Shown here piece after piece: positions 9,769 through 18,222 of a stretch of 64,000 bases of DNA. This stretch comes from Alphaproteobacteria bacterium. GTDB taxonomy: Bacteria; Myxococcota_A; UBA796; GCA-2862545. Every line of letters starts with the position of its first letter. The first letter of the stretch is position 1. The stretch is from assembly GCA_020632875.1 (NCBI GenBank), contig JACKET010000010.1, positions 62,001 through 126,000 on the forward strand, in the 5' to 3' direction. A model generated the notes under the pieces. The model was not told the origin of the DNA. It saw only the letters and a list, made by a program, of their open reading frames with translations, and ran no database searches. A program made the translations under genes and the position numbers.

Positions 9769-11205
9769 TCATGCGCCCGGCAGCGTCACGGTGAACACCG
9801 TCTCGCCGGGCCGGGAGCGGACGGCGACATCGCCGCCGTGGGTGAACGCGATGGCGCGGACGAGCGCCAGACCGAGGCCGCTCGAGCCGCCACCCCGGTT
9901 GGTCGTGAAGAACCGGTCGAAGACCTTGTCGAGGTTGGACGCCGAGATACCCGGCCCGTCGTCGATCACGGCGAACCCCGTCGCGCCCTCGGCCACGAAC
10001 GCCTCCACCCGCGCGGCCCCGCCGTGCACCCGCGCGTTCTGGAGCAGGTTCACGAGCACGGTCTCGAGCTGGGCGGGGTCGCCGGACACGCGCCCGGCGC
10101 GGCCCTCGACCGGCGCGTCGAAGCGCGCGGCCACGGCGCGCACGAGCCCGTCGAGCTCGATCGGCTCCGCGCTGCCGCCCTCTTCGGCGCGCGCGAGGCT
10201 CAGCAGGCCCGTCACCATGCGCTCCAGGCGGTCGACGGACTCGCTGGCGTTCGTCAAGAAGCGCTGGCGCTGCGCCGGGTCCATGTCGGGGTCGTCGCCG
10301 AGCAGCTCGAGCGTGCCCTTGAGCGTCGACAGGGGCGTCTTGAACTCGTGGGACACGTTGCTCGCGAACTCGCCGATGTACGCGAGCCGATCGCGCAGGC
10401 GCACCGCCATGGCCTCGACGTTCCGGGAGGCCTCGCCGACCTCGCGCAGGTGCGAGCCCTTCGGTGCCGCGAGCTGCTCGAGGCCGTCGAAGTGGCCCTC
10501 TGCGATGCGACGCGAGCCGATGGCGAGGGACCGGAGGCTGCGCGACAGGATGTCGGCGGAGAACCACGCGAACATCGCAGTGACGAGCAGCGCGAACACC
10601 GCCCCCACGAGCAGGCCCGAGGGCGCCATCTGGTACAGCGCCTGCAGCTCCTCGCGCGGCGTGCGGCTCACGACGACCGCGCCCAGCACCTCGCCGTGGA
10701 CCTCGATGGGGTACGCGACGAACACGCGCACGTCGGCCCGGCGCGACTGCCCGCCGAGCGGCACGTTGCGCACGGCCTCTCGCGGCCGGATCTTCACGGC
10801 GGCCCGCCCGGCGAGGGCCTGGCGGACCTCCACGTCCGACGCGAGGCTGTCGCCGAGGCTCTCGCCCGTGCCGGACGTGGCGACCACGCGGCCCTGCGCG
10901 TCGACGACGCGGTAGCCCGAGAGCGTCTCGGCCTTCGCCTGCCGCAGGTGCTCCGACAGCTCGGCCGTCAGGTCGGGCAGGGTCGCGGCGGGCGCGACGC
11001 GGCGGGCGCCTTCGACCTCGTTGCCCGCCAGCATGGCCACGAGCGCGGCCTGGTGCTCGAGGTCCCAGCGCGTCTGGTTCACCAGATCGCGGCCCAGCGC
11101 GCCGGTCGCGAGCACCGCGGCGACCGGGAACGTCAGCACGGCCAGGTACGAGAAGCCGAGCCAGGCGCGCAGCGGGAGGACCGGGAGCAGGCTCGACAGG
11201 CGCAT
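9769..11205 (-). CDS. Sensor histidine kinase, CreC/EnvZ type
   Basis: 478 residues. There are two membrane helices (about 15-37 and 193-215). The periplasmic domain between them ends in a PAS/Cache-like stretch (YRVVDAQGRVVATSGTGES). A HAMP region follows (about 215-270), then the H-box NVSHEFKTPL, the N-box LLQNAR, G1 IDDGPGI and G2 SSGLGLALVRAI. All catalytic boxes are intact, so this is an active kinase. Its ATG shares one base with the stop of the response-regulator gene upstream. The architecture resembles CreC. The signal is unknown; the partner is almost certainly the adjacent OmpR-type regulator. Confidence 0.88.
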   Translation of the reverse strand: MRLSSLLPVLPLRAWLGFSYLAVLTFPVAAVLATGALGRDLVNQTRWDLEHQAALVAMLAGNEVEGARRVAPAATLPDLTAELSEHLRQAKAETLSGYRVVDAQGRVVATSGTGESLGDSLASDVEVRQALAGRAAVKIRPREAVRNVPLGGQSRRADVRVFVAYPIEVHGEVLGAVVVSRTPREELQALYQMAPSGLLVGAVFALLVTAMFAWFSADILSRSLRSLAIGSRRIAEGHFDGLEQLAAPKGSHLREVGEASRNVEAMAVRLRDRLAYIGEFASNVSHEFKTPLSTLKGTLELLGDDPDMDPAQRQRFLTNASESVDRLERMVTGLLSLARAEEGGSAEPIELDGLVRAVAARFDAPVEGRAGRVSGDPAQLETVLVNLLQNARVHGGAARVEAFVAEGATGFAVIDDGPGISASNLDKVFDRFFTTNRGGGSSGLGLALVRAIAFTHGGDVAVRSRPGETVFTVTLPGA

Positions 11206-11885
11206 CAGGGCGCTTCGGTCATCCGGAAGCCGATGCCGTGCACGGTCTCGATCAGCCCGTCGGCACCGGCGTCGCGGAGCTTCGCGCGCAGGTTGCGGAT
11301 GTGGCTGTCGACCGTGCGGTCCGACACGTGGTGCGGCCCGTCGTACGCGAGCCCGACGAGCGCCGACCGCGCGAAGGCCCGGCCCGGGTGCTTCACGAAC
11401 GCCTGCAGCATCCGGAACTCCGTCACCGTGAGCGTGAGCTCGTCTGCCCCGACGAAGGCCCGGTGCCCGGCGGGGTCGATGCGGACGGGCCCGTGCTCGA
11501 GGCCGCTCGCCGACTCCGCCGTGGGCGCGACCCGCCGCAGCACGGCCCGCACGCGGCTCACGAGCTCGCGCGTCGAGAACGGCTTCGTGAGGTAGTCGTC
11601 GCCGCCCAGATCGAGCCCCATCACCCGGTCGACCTCCTCGCCGCGGGACGAGAGGAACAGGATGGGCACCGCGCTGGTCTTCCGGATGCGGCGGCAGACC
11701 TCGAGCCCGTCGAGCTCCGGCATCAGCACGTCGAGCACGAGCATGTCGGGAGGCGCCGCCTCGAAGGCCGCCAGGGCCTTGAGCCCGTCACTGGCCTCGC
11801 GGACGGTGTGCCCCTCCCGCGCGAGCGCGTACCGGACGACCTCGCGGAGGTGGGGGTCGTCGTCCACGAGGAGGATGTCAGCCAT
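11205..11885 (-). CDS. OmpR/PhoB-family response regulator
   Basis: 226 residues. The receiver has the acidic pair in LLVDDDP, the phospho-acceptor Asp in VLDVLMPELDG (about residue 51) and the Lys in LTKPFS. The C-terminal winged helix has the usual LTVTEFRML start, GRAFARSAL, and the recognition helix VSDRTVDSHIRNLRAKL. It should be phosphorylated by the neighbouring kinase and bind DNA as a dimer. The start overlaps the preceding gene by eight bases and the stop overlaps the kinase ATG by one. Targets may include its own operon with murJ; no operator can be assigned with confidence. Confidence 0.9.
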   Translation of the reverse strand: MADILLVDDDPHLREVVRYALAREGHTVREASDGLKALAAFEAAPPDMLVLDVLMPELDGLEVCRRIRKTSAVPILFLSSRGEEVDRVMGLDLGGDDYLTKPFSTRELVSRVRAVLRRVAPTAESASGLEHGPVRIDPAGHRAFVGADELTLTVTEFRMLQAFVKHPGRAFARSALVGLAYDGPHHVSDRTVDSHIRNLRAKLRDAGADGLIETVHGIGFRMTEAP

Positions 11886-12417
11886 GGAGCCCGGAGACCT
11901 CGTCGATGGCCTCCGCCCGGGCGAGCAGCTCGGAGAGGCGCTCCCGGACGGACGCGGCGTTGCCGTGCAGGGCGGCGAGCCCGATCTGCAGGCGCAACTG
12001 TACCACCTCGTCGAGCACGGCCAGCAGCTCTCCTGCGGCGGCCTCGCGCGCCGAGCGGAGCGGCGTCGTGTCGGTCGGGCCGGCGTCGGCGAGCAGGCGG
12101 TCGACGAGCCCGATGCGCTCGTCCGCCCGGGACAGCGCCGTCCGGAGCCCACCGAGGTCCGCCGACCAGGGCACCTCCTCGGCGGCGGGGTCGGCCAGCG
12201 TGCGCTCGAGGGCCGCGAAGACCTCGCCGATGCGGGTCGCGTGGGGCCCCGGGCGCTCGGACGGCCCGCCCAGCAGGGGCAGGAACACGGGCCAGGCCGC
12301 GAAGGCCCCGACGCCCGCGGCCCAGCCGAGCCGTCCGCGGAGCCGCCACACCACGACACCCCCCGCCACCACGTAGGCGAGCCCGACGAGCTCGAGCAGC
12401 CCGGGCTCGGGGCTCAC
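11878..12417 (-). CDS. Small membrane-anchored helical protein, unknown
   Basis: 179 residues from a GTG overlapping the upstream stop (GTGA). Two N-terminal hydrophobic stretches (about 8-25 and 32-50) form a membrane hairpin. The remainder is a long helical, Leu/Ala/Glu-rich domain with coiled-coil character (VFAALERTL, LLAVLDEVVQLRLQIGLAAL). It is the gene directly before the response regulator and overlaps it by eight bases. No known domain is recognised. It could be an accessory sensor for the two-component pair, judging from position only. Confidence 0.6.
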   Translation of the reverse strand: MSPEPGLLELVGLAYVVAGGVVVWRLRGRLGWAAGVGAFAAWPVFLPLLGGPSERPGPHATRIGEVFAALERTLADPAAEEVPWSADLGGLRTALSRADERIGLVDRLLADAGPTDTTPLRSAREAAAGELLAVLDEVVQLRLQIGLAALHGNAASVRERLSELLARAEAIDEVSGLHG

Positions 12418-13130
12418 CGTCCGCCTCGCTGCTGGAGCATGCCGCGGGTCTCGGGCTCCCACTCCTGGCTGTAGTCGCCGACCGCGGAGCGCGTCGTGGC
12501 GCCGAGGCTCGAGAACACGTCCTCCTCGATCGGGCGGAGGAAGGTCACCTCGCCCGCCGGACGCGCGACGAACGGGCGGAGCAGCCAGCCCGTCTGGGCG
12601 ACGCACAGGCCGAGGACGACGAGGCTTCCGGCCATCGCGAGCCAGCGGCGCTTCCCGCCCGCGGGCATGGCCCGCGCGACGACCCCGAGCCCCGGGAGGC
12701 CCACGGCGGCGAGCGCGGCGGCGAGGGCCAGCACCGACACGTGGTACCCGGGCGACAGGGAGTAGTAGAGCCACAGCACGGGCCCCGCAGCGGCGGCGAG
12801 GATGGCGGTGCGCGCCATCGCGACGAGCCCGGCGAGGGCGACGCGCGACCACGGCACCTCGACCTCGCAGGCCATCCACAGCGCGCGGGCGGCAGGGAGG
12901 GCGAGCGCGACGGGGATCCAGAGCAGCAGCGGCATCTTCACCGCGGCGTACACGAGCTGGATGCCGCCCCGGCTCGAGCCGACGACGGTGCCGAAGATCA
13001 TGCAGCCGACCACGGCGATGCCGAGCAGGCGCGGAGCGAGCTCCTGCAGCGCGTCGGGGTCCTCGCTGCGGTCGACGATGGCGATGGGGTCGCGGAGGAC
13101 CCGGGCGACGAGAGAGAAGATCGAGGTCAT
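12414..13130 (-). CDS. Multi-pass membrane protein, YIP1-like arrangement
   Basis: 238 residues with about five membrane helices between residues 35 and 195, and a soluble C-terminal tail rich in Gln and Arg (YSQEWEPETRGMLQQRGG). The N-terminal SLVARVLRDP followed by a helical bundle resembles the layout of YIP1-type bundles in bacteria, a weak resemblance. It starts three bases after the previous stop and its own stop overlaps the next GTG. It belongs to the run leading to the two-component genes and murJ. Function unknown. Confidence 0.6.
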   Translation of the reverse strand: MTSIFSLVARVLRDPIAIVDRSEDPDALQELAPRLLGIAVVGCMIFGTVVGSSRGGIQLVYAAVKMPLLLWIPVALALPAARALWMACEVEVPWSRVALAGLVAMARTAILAAAAGPVLWLYYSLSPGYHVSVLALAAALAAVGLPGLGVVARAMPAGGKRRWLAMAGSLVVLGLCVAQTGWLLRPFVARPAGEVTFLRPIEEDVFSSLGATTRSAVGDYSQEWEPETRGMLQQRGGR

Positions 13131-13133
13131 GGC

Positions 13134-13709
13134 TCACATCCCGGCGAGGTGGAAGCCGAGCCGGAGCCCGACGAGTGCGGTGAGGACCATCCAGCCCACG
13201 ACGAGGAGCTGCATCTTGGCGTCGCGGACCACGCGGCTCTTCGGGTCGCCCGCGGCGACCTCGGCGGCGCGGAGGCCCGTGAACGCGTCCGAGAGCCCCA
13301 TGAAGGCGATGCCCGCGAGCGAGAGGACGAGCAGCCCGGGGGCCAGGCCCGACGTGGCGGCGAAGAACAGGAGCGCCGGGCACAGCCCGAGCGCCACGGC
13401 CCCCGCGCGGCAGAAGGCGTGCGCGAGCACTCCGGCGAGGCTCGGGACGGGCGCGTCGAGCCCGAGGTACTGGTGCCCGACTAGCAGCGCGGGCCCGGTC
13501 AGGACGAGCGCGCCGAGGTCCACCACGAGCGCGGCCGGCAGGATGCGGCTGGCGCCGGCGATGTCCGCGGAGCCGAGTGCGGCGCACAGGCCCAGCAGGC
13601 CGAAGCCGAGCACGGCCCGGCCGACGGTGGCCGCGTCGGGGAGCGCGCGTGCGGCGTCCTCCTCGGCGGGTGCCGGCGCGAGGGCGACGGCGGGGACGGC
13701 GTGTTCCAT
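13134..13709 (-). CDS. Multi-pass membrane protein, unknown; first gene of the murJ run
   Basis: 191 residues: an Ala/Pro/Glu-rich N-terminus (1-30), then five hydrophobic helices, two of them long and Leu/Ala-rich. GGAGG lies four bases before the ATG, the strongest ribosome site of this run, consistent with the first cistron. The gene is followed after three bases by another membrane protein of similar size; both have long helices and soluble ends, and they may be partners. No family is recognised. Confidence 0.6.
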   Translation of the reverse strand: MEHAVPAVALAPAPAEEDAARALPDAATVGRAVLGFGLLGLCAALGSADIAGASRILPAALVVDLGALVLTGPALLVGHQYLGLDAPVPSLAGVLAHAFCRAGAVALGLCPALLFFAATSGLAPGLLVLSLAGIAFMGLSDAFTGLRAAEVAAGDPKSRVVRDAKMQLLVVGWMVLTALVGLRLGFHLAGM

Positions 13710-13745
13710 GGGTCCTCCTTCGATGGAGAGAACCTACGGCACGGG

Positions 13746-13762
13746 GTGCGGGGCTCCCGCAC
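13746..13762. terminator. Candidate hairpin between the FKBP gene and the murJ run
   Basis: A perfect 7-bp stem (GTGCGGG/CCCGCAC) with a 3-base loop lies in the 77-base gap after the FKBP gene and before the next gene on the same strand. No T-run follows on either strand, so intrinsic termination is doubtful. It may be a weak or Rho-assisted terminator. Confidence 0.3.
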
Positions 13763-13786
13763 AGAGCGCGTGCAGATGCGGTGCAG

Positions 13787-14521
13787 CTACCGGACGTCGA
13801 CGAGCTCGATCTCGAAGATCAGCTCGGACTTCGGCGGGATGCGGGGCGGGTGGCCGCGGCGGCCGTACCCGAGCTCCCACGGGACGCGGAGCTGCCGGAC
13901 GCCGCCGACCCGCATGCCGAGCACGCCCTCCTCCCAGCCGGCGATCACCATGCCCCTGCCGACGCCGTAGCTGAAGGGCTTGTCGCGCTTGTAGCTGCTG
14001 TCGACGATCGTGCCGTCGGGGAGCCAGAGCGTGTACTCGACCGTCGCGGTGCGGCCGGTCATGGCGATCGGGCCCTCGCCGACGGTGAAGTCCTGGTAGC
14101 GCAGCCCGGAGTCGGTCGTCACCAGCGCGTCGGCCTCGCGCGGAGCGGCGGGCGGGTTCGGCCGGCCCGCCTCGAGCCCGAGCAGCTCGATCTCGAAGAT
14201 CAACGTGCTGTTCGCGGGGATCTTGCCGCCCACGGTGCGGTTGCCGTACCCGAGCTCGGGCGGCACCACGAGCCGCCGGCGGCACCCGACGCTCATGCCC
14301 TGCAGCCCGATCTCCCAGCCCTCGATCAGCGCGCCCTTGCCGAGCGTCGCCTTCAGCGGCTGGCGGCGGTCGTACGAGCTGTCGAACTGCGTGCCGTCTT
14401 CGAGGCGCCCGGTGTAGTGCACGGTGACCTGCGTGCCCGCGGGGATCTCGTCGCCCTCGCACTTCACGAGGTCTTCGATGCGCAGCTCGCCCGCCCACGC
14501 CGCGAAGAGGGCCGCGATCAC
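13787..14521 (-). CDS. Exported tandem FKBP-type peptidyl-prolyl isomerase
   Basis: 244 residues from a GTG that overlaps the previous stop. A short signal (about 1-12) precedes two FKBP domains, roughly 15-107 and 120-243. Domain 1 shows VHYTGRLEDGTQFDSSYDR, LIEGWEIGLQGM and LGYG; domain 2 shows VEYTLWLPDGTIVDSSYKR, VIAGWEEGVLGM and LGYG. Both keep the aromatic and Asp positions lining the FKBP pocket, so both may be active. The usual role is folding of exported proteins. It is coupled to the large TPR lipoprotein gene upstream, a possible client or partner. Confidence 0.88.
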   Translation of the reverse strand: MIAALFAAWAGELRIEDLVKCEGDEIPAGTQVTVHYTGRLEDGTQFDSSYDRRQPLKATLGKGALIEGWEIGLQGMSVGCRRRLVVPPELGYGNRTVGGKIPANSTLIFEIELLGLEAGRPNPPAAPREADALVTTDSGLRYQDFTVGEGPIAMTGRTATVEYTLWLPDGTIVDSSYKRDKPFSYGVGRGMVIAGWEEGVLGMRVGGVRQLRVPWELGYGRRGHPPRIPPKSELIFEIELVDVR

Positions 14522-16563
14522 GGCCGCTCCCCGCCGGTCTCGGGCGCCGGCTTCGTCTCGAGCGCGTACACCATCTCGAGGTTGTTCTTCACGTAGTCGT
14601 CGGAGAAGCCGAGCCGCTGGGCGTTCTCGAGGGCCTGGCGCGCGTCGCCGCGCTTCTGCTCGGCCAGCAGCAGCCCGTAGTACTTCCAGGCGAGCCCGTC
14701 GTCGGGGTGCGTGTCGAGCCACGCCAGGAAGCGCTCTTCGGCCTGCTGCAGCAGCCCCATCCGGAACCGGAGCGCGATGCGGAGCACCGCCACGCGCCGA
14801 TCCTCCGGCGAGAACACCTCCGCGCGCTCGGCGTAGCCCTCGAAGTCCTTCGGGGCCTCCCAGAGCGCGAGCTCGGCGAGCTCGAGCAGCACGGGCACGT
14901 CGGCCTCGGCATCCTCGGCGTCGAGCTTCGCCTTGCGCTCGTCGACCTGGGCCTTGCGCGCGTCGGCGTTCCAGGCGGGCGAGAACGGCGGCGGCGGCGC
15001 GGCGTTCGGGTCGGGCTCGGGCTCGATGGGCTCGGCGGTGCCGCGCTCGGGCTCCGGCGGCACGGCGAAGCTCACATCCTGCGGCATGAGCTTCGGCTCG
15101 CGGATCTCGAGGCGCTTCGGCGGCGGCGGCGGATCCTCGAAGTCGACGGCCTCGAGCACCGCAGCCCCCGCGGCCTCGGCCAGCACGGCGATCGCGTCGC
15201 TCACGAGCTCGGACTCGGGCGGCAGCGGCAGCGGCTTGCGGTCGAGCGCGCGCACCTCGTCGCTCACCTCGACCCGGCCGAGCTCGGCCTCGGGACCGAT
15301 GTGCGTCGGGACCCAGGTGCCCTCCTGGAACACGCGGAAGTCCGACGCGTACGTCGTGTCGTGCGACAGGGTGATGTCGAGCGGACGGGTCTTCTGCTCG
15401 CCCGACCCGAGGTCGACGATCTTCACGCTGCCGGCCATCCGCACGGCCACCGCGGTGCGGTGATGCGCGTACTCCACCTCGACCGGGTCGGTGCAGATCG
15501 CCTCCGGGTCGTACAACAGGGTCTCCTTGTCGCACTCGACCAGCATCCGCCCTTCGACCGTGCGCTTGTCTTCGGTGGTGCTGGGCTCGTCGACGACGGC
15601 CTGCGTGATGCGCCCCGTCACGCGGACCCGGTGCGCCGGGGGGTTCTCGACCTCCGACACGACGTCGGCCGCGAGCAGACGGACGAAACGCGACCCCTGG
15701 CTGTCGAGCTCGCGCTCCAGCAGGTCGACGAGCATCGACGCGAGCGCCGTCTCGCCGTGGTGGAACTCGACCTCTTCGGTGACCGGCTCGACGTGGATGC
15801 CGATGCGCGCGCAGTCGGCGGCCTTCTTGCGGTCGGATTCGAGGTTCGGGTCGCCCAGCACGTCGCCGGCGCGGTCGAAGTAGCCGACGGCCGTGCGGCA
15901 CTTCTCCTTCGACAGGGCGTAGCGCCCGAGCGCGGCGTCGACGGCCTGCGCCCACTCGCCCGAGTGCCGGTCGCCCGCGAGGTCGTGGCTCTCGCGGAAG
16001 TGCAGCGACGCGTCGTCGTAGCGGTGCTTCGCGAGGTCTTCTTCGGCCCACAGCAGGTACGAGAGCGCCTGCTTGCGCTCGAGGTCGGGGAACCCGGGGC
16101 GCAGCTCGCGCACCTTGTCGAAGTGCTGCTCGGCCTCGGCCCACGCGGCGCGCTCGTCGGCCTGCACGCCCGCGACGAACTCGGCCTTGGCCCACGCGTC
16201 GACGCACTCGGTGTGCTCGACCTTCACGTCGTCGATCGGCCACGTCAGCTGCTCGACGCTCTCGAGGTCGTCGGCGAACAGGAACATCTCCTCGTACACC
16301 GCGGCGGCCTCGGCGTAGCGCTTGCTGGCCTCGTGCTCCTGGGCGAGCGAGCGCTGCTGATCCCACGCGAGCTTCGCGTAGCGCTCGAGCTTCGCGCGGG
16401 GCTTGACCTGGTAGATGTCGTCGTCGAGGGCCGTGATCCACAGCTTCGCGGCTTCGTGGAACTGGCCGTCGTTCGCGGCCTTCACGCCCATCCGGTACGG
16501 CGTGGGCGGGCATCCTGCGAGGGCGACGAGCAGCAGCGGCAACCAGTGCGGGCGGTTCTTCAT
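14518..16563 (-). CDS. Large TPR-containing lipoprotein
   Basis: 681 residues. The signal peptide ends in the lipobox LAGC (Cys18). Helical TPR-like repeats occupy about 25-200, a beta-rich middle domain about 210-440 (VRVTGRITQAV, VEYAHHRTAVAVRM), a Pro-rich hinge near 480 (PPPPP), and a second TPR set about 540-655 (EEVFSPEDRRVAVLRIALR, HPDDGLAWKYYGLLLAEQKR). This layout suggests an outer-membrane-anchored scaffold. The final codons overlap the tandem-FKBP gene. No family name is evident. Confidence 0.7.
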   Translation of the reverse strand: MKNRPHWLPLLLVALAGCPPTPYRMGVKAANDGQFHEAAKLWITALDDDIYQVKPRAKLERYAKLAWDQQRSLAQEHEASKRYAEAAAVYEEMFLFADDLESVEQLTWPIDDVKVEHTECVDAWAKAEFVAGVQADERAAWAEAEQHFDKVRELRPGFPDLERKQALSYLLWAEEDLAKHRYDDASLHFRESHDLAGDRHSGEWAQAVDAALGRYALSKEKCRTAVGYFDRAGDVLGDPNLESDRKKAADCARIGIHVEPVTEEVEFHHGETALASMLVDLLERELDSQGSRFVRLLAADVVSEVENPPAHRVRVTGRITQAVVDEPSTTEDKRTVEGRMLVECDKETLLYDPEAICTDPVEVEYAHHRTAVAVRMAGSVKIVDLGSGEQKTRPLDITLSHDTTYASDFRVFQEGTWVPTHIGPEAELGRVEVSDEVRALDRKPLPLPPESELVSDAIAVLAEAAGAAVLEAVDFEDPPPPPKRLEIREPKLMPQDVSFAVPPEPERGTAEPIEPEPDPNAAPPPPFSPAWNADARKAQVDERKAKLDAEDAEADVPVLLELAELALWEAPKDFEGYAERAEVFSPEDRRVAVLRIALRFRMGLLQQAEERFLAWLDTHPDDGLAWKYYGLLLAEQKRGDARQALENAQRLGFSDDYVKNNLEMVYALETKPAPETGGERP

Positions 16564-16584
16564 CTCCGCAACGCTAACGCACCC

Positions 16585-17430
16585 TCACCCGAGGATTCTC
16601 TGACGGAGTGCTGACGCCGCCACCGACAGGCGGTCGACACCGCGATGCACGAGCACGAGCGTGCGACGCAGCGGGGTGCGCGGATCGGGTCGGTGGGCCA
16701 GCCGCCCCTCGGCGATCGACACCTCGACGGCGCTCGCCGGGACCAGCGCGATGCCCACGCCGGCCGCGACGTTGCCCTTGATGGCGGGGATCGACCCGAG
16801 CTCCATGCACACCTCGGCCTCGGCGAAGTGGCGGTCGAGCAGCGTGCGCAGCGGGCTGCCGGGGACGAACGTGAGGAACGGCGGGCGCTCGCGGTGCTCG
16901 TCGGGCGCCTGCACGAGGACCAGCGGATCGTCGCGCCACACCTCGACGGTGAGCCCGGCAGCTTCGGGCGGCGGGCGCTCGCCTTCGAGCCGCGTCGCGA
17001 TGCCGAGGTCGAGATCGCCCGCGAGGACGGCCGCTTCGACGTGTGGCGTGCCGAGCTCGCGCAGCCGGTAGCGCACGGTCGGGTGGTCGTGCTGGAACCC
17101 CGCCAGCACCTCGGGCAGCAGGTACGTGCAGGCCGTGGCCCCCGCGCCGACGGAGACCTGGCCGCGCCCCAGGCCCAGCACCTCGGCGACGGCCGCCCTG
17201 CCCTCTTCGACCGCGGCGCGGGCGGCCCGGGCGTGGGGCAGCAGCGCGGCGCCTGCATCCGTCAGCACGGCCCCCTTGCGATCGCGCACGAGCAACGGAC
17301 CGCCCAGCGCGGACTCGAGCCGCTGGATGCTCGCCGAGAGCGCGGGCTGCGTGAGGTGGGCGCGGCGTGCCGCCGCGGTGAAGGTGCCCTCGCGGACGAC
17401 CAGGAGGAAGTTGCAGAGATCTGCGTACAT
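16585..17430 (-). CDS. LysR-family transcriptional regulator
   Basis: 281 residues. The N-terminal winged helix-turn-helix (FLLVVREGTFTAAARRAHLTQPALSASIQRLE, residues 8-40) is classic LysR, followed by a linker helix and a periplasmic-binding-like effector domain (about 88-280). LysR regulators usually control the divergent neighbour; here that is the TauE/SafE-type exporter 81 bases away. The intergenic segment holds a T-N11-A candidate box. The effector might be a small sulfur or organic acid compound if the exporter is the target. Confidence 0.88.
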   Translation of the reverse strand: MYADLCNFLLVVREGTFTAAARRAHLTQPALSASIQRLESALGGPLLVRDRKGAVLTDAGAALLPHARAARAAVEEGRAAVAEVLGLGRGQVSVGAGATACTYLLPEVLAGFQHDHPTVRYRLRELGTPHVEAAVLAGDLDLGIATRLEGERPPPEAAGLTVEVWRDDPLVLVQAPDEHRERPPFLTFVPGSPLRTLLDRHFAEAEVCMELGSIPAIKGNVAAGVGIALVPASAVEVSIAEGRLAHRPDPRTPLRRTLVLVHRGVDRLSVAASALRQRILG

Positions 17431-17440
17431 CAGCTCGACC

Positions 17441-17457
17441 TATGGATGTCACAGATA
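17441..17457. promoter_or_regulatory. Candidate LysR box
   Basis: TAT-N11-ATA lies between the divergent LysR and TauE genes, matching the T-N11-A rule for LysR sites. An overlapping ATGT-N8-ACAT inverted repeat (17,446-17,461) adds dyad symmetry. Such short motifs arise by chance, but AT-rich dyads are rare in this GC-rich sequence. Confidence 0.4.
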
Positions 17458-17511
17458 ACATCGATTGGAAACATGCACCGGGGCAGGCGAAGAATCCTCC
17501 AGGAGGTCGCC

Positions 17512-18222
17512 ATGCTCGCTGCCCTGCTGCTCGGAATCGCCGCCGGAGCGCTCACCACCGTCTCGGGCCTCGGCGGGGGACAGCTCCTGCTGCTCGGCCT
17601 CGCGGCGCTGTGGGACCCGCGCGCGGCGCTCACCGTGACGGGTCCCGCGCTGCTCGTGGGCAACGTCCACCGGCTGGCGCTGTTCCGCGGGCACCTCGAC
17701 GGGCGGGTGGTGCGCCCGTACGTGCTGGGTGCCCTGCCGGGCTCGCTGCTGGGCGGGCTGGCCGCGGTGTCGGTGCCGGAGGGCGTGCTGCACGTCGCGA
17801 TGCTCGGGATGGCGGGGCTCGCCGCGCTGCGGGCCGCGACGGGCGCGCGGTTCACGGCCCCTCCGGGTGCGCTGGGCCCGGGAGGCGCGGTGGTCGGGGC
17901 ACTCGCGGCGACGGGCGGCGGGGCCGGCCTGATCGGCGGTCCGCTGCTGCTGTCGGCCGGGCTCACCGGGCCCGGATACGTCGCAGCGGGCGCGGCGGGT
18001 GCCATCACGATGCACATCGGCCGGATGACGGCCTACGGCGCAGCGGGCTGGATGACCCGCGAGTCCGTCGGCACGGGCCTGCTGCTCGCCGTGGCCGTGA
18101 TGCTCGGGAACGCCGTGGGGGTACGGCTCCGCGCGTGGGTGCCCGACGACTGGTCCGGGCGCGTCGAGCTCGGCGCGGTGGGGCTGTGCGTCGGGCTCGC
18201 CCTGGTGGCCGGTTCTACTTGA
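17512..18222 (+). CDS. TauE/SafE-family membrane transporter
   Basis: 236 residues with about eight helices. The N-terminal GIAAGALTTVSGLGGGQLLLLGL and the mid-protein GALAATGGGAGLIGGPLLL carry the two G-x-G-G-G repeats typical of the TauE/SafE (DUF81) family, which exports sulfite, sulfoacetate or related anions. A perfect AGGAGG (17,501-17,506) lies five bases before this ATG, which decides the start over an ATG 39 bases upstream. The last eight bases overlap the end of the convergent gene. The substrate is not determinable. Confidence 0.82.
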   Translation: MLAALLLGIAAGALTTVSGLGGGQLLLLGLAALWDPRAALTVTGPALLVGNVHRLALFRGHLDGRVVRPYVLGALPGSLLGGLAAVSVPEGVLHVAMLGMAGLAALRAATGARFTAPPGALGPGGAVVGALAATGGGAGLIGGPLLLSAGLTGPGYVAAGAAGAITMHIGRMTAYGAAGWMTRESVGTGLLLAVAVMLGNAVGVRLRAWVPDDWSGRVELGAVGLCVGLALVAGST

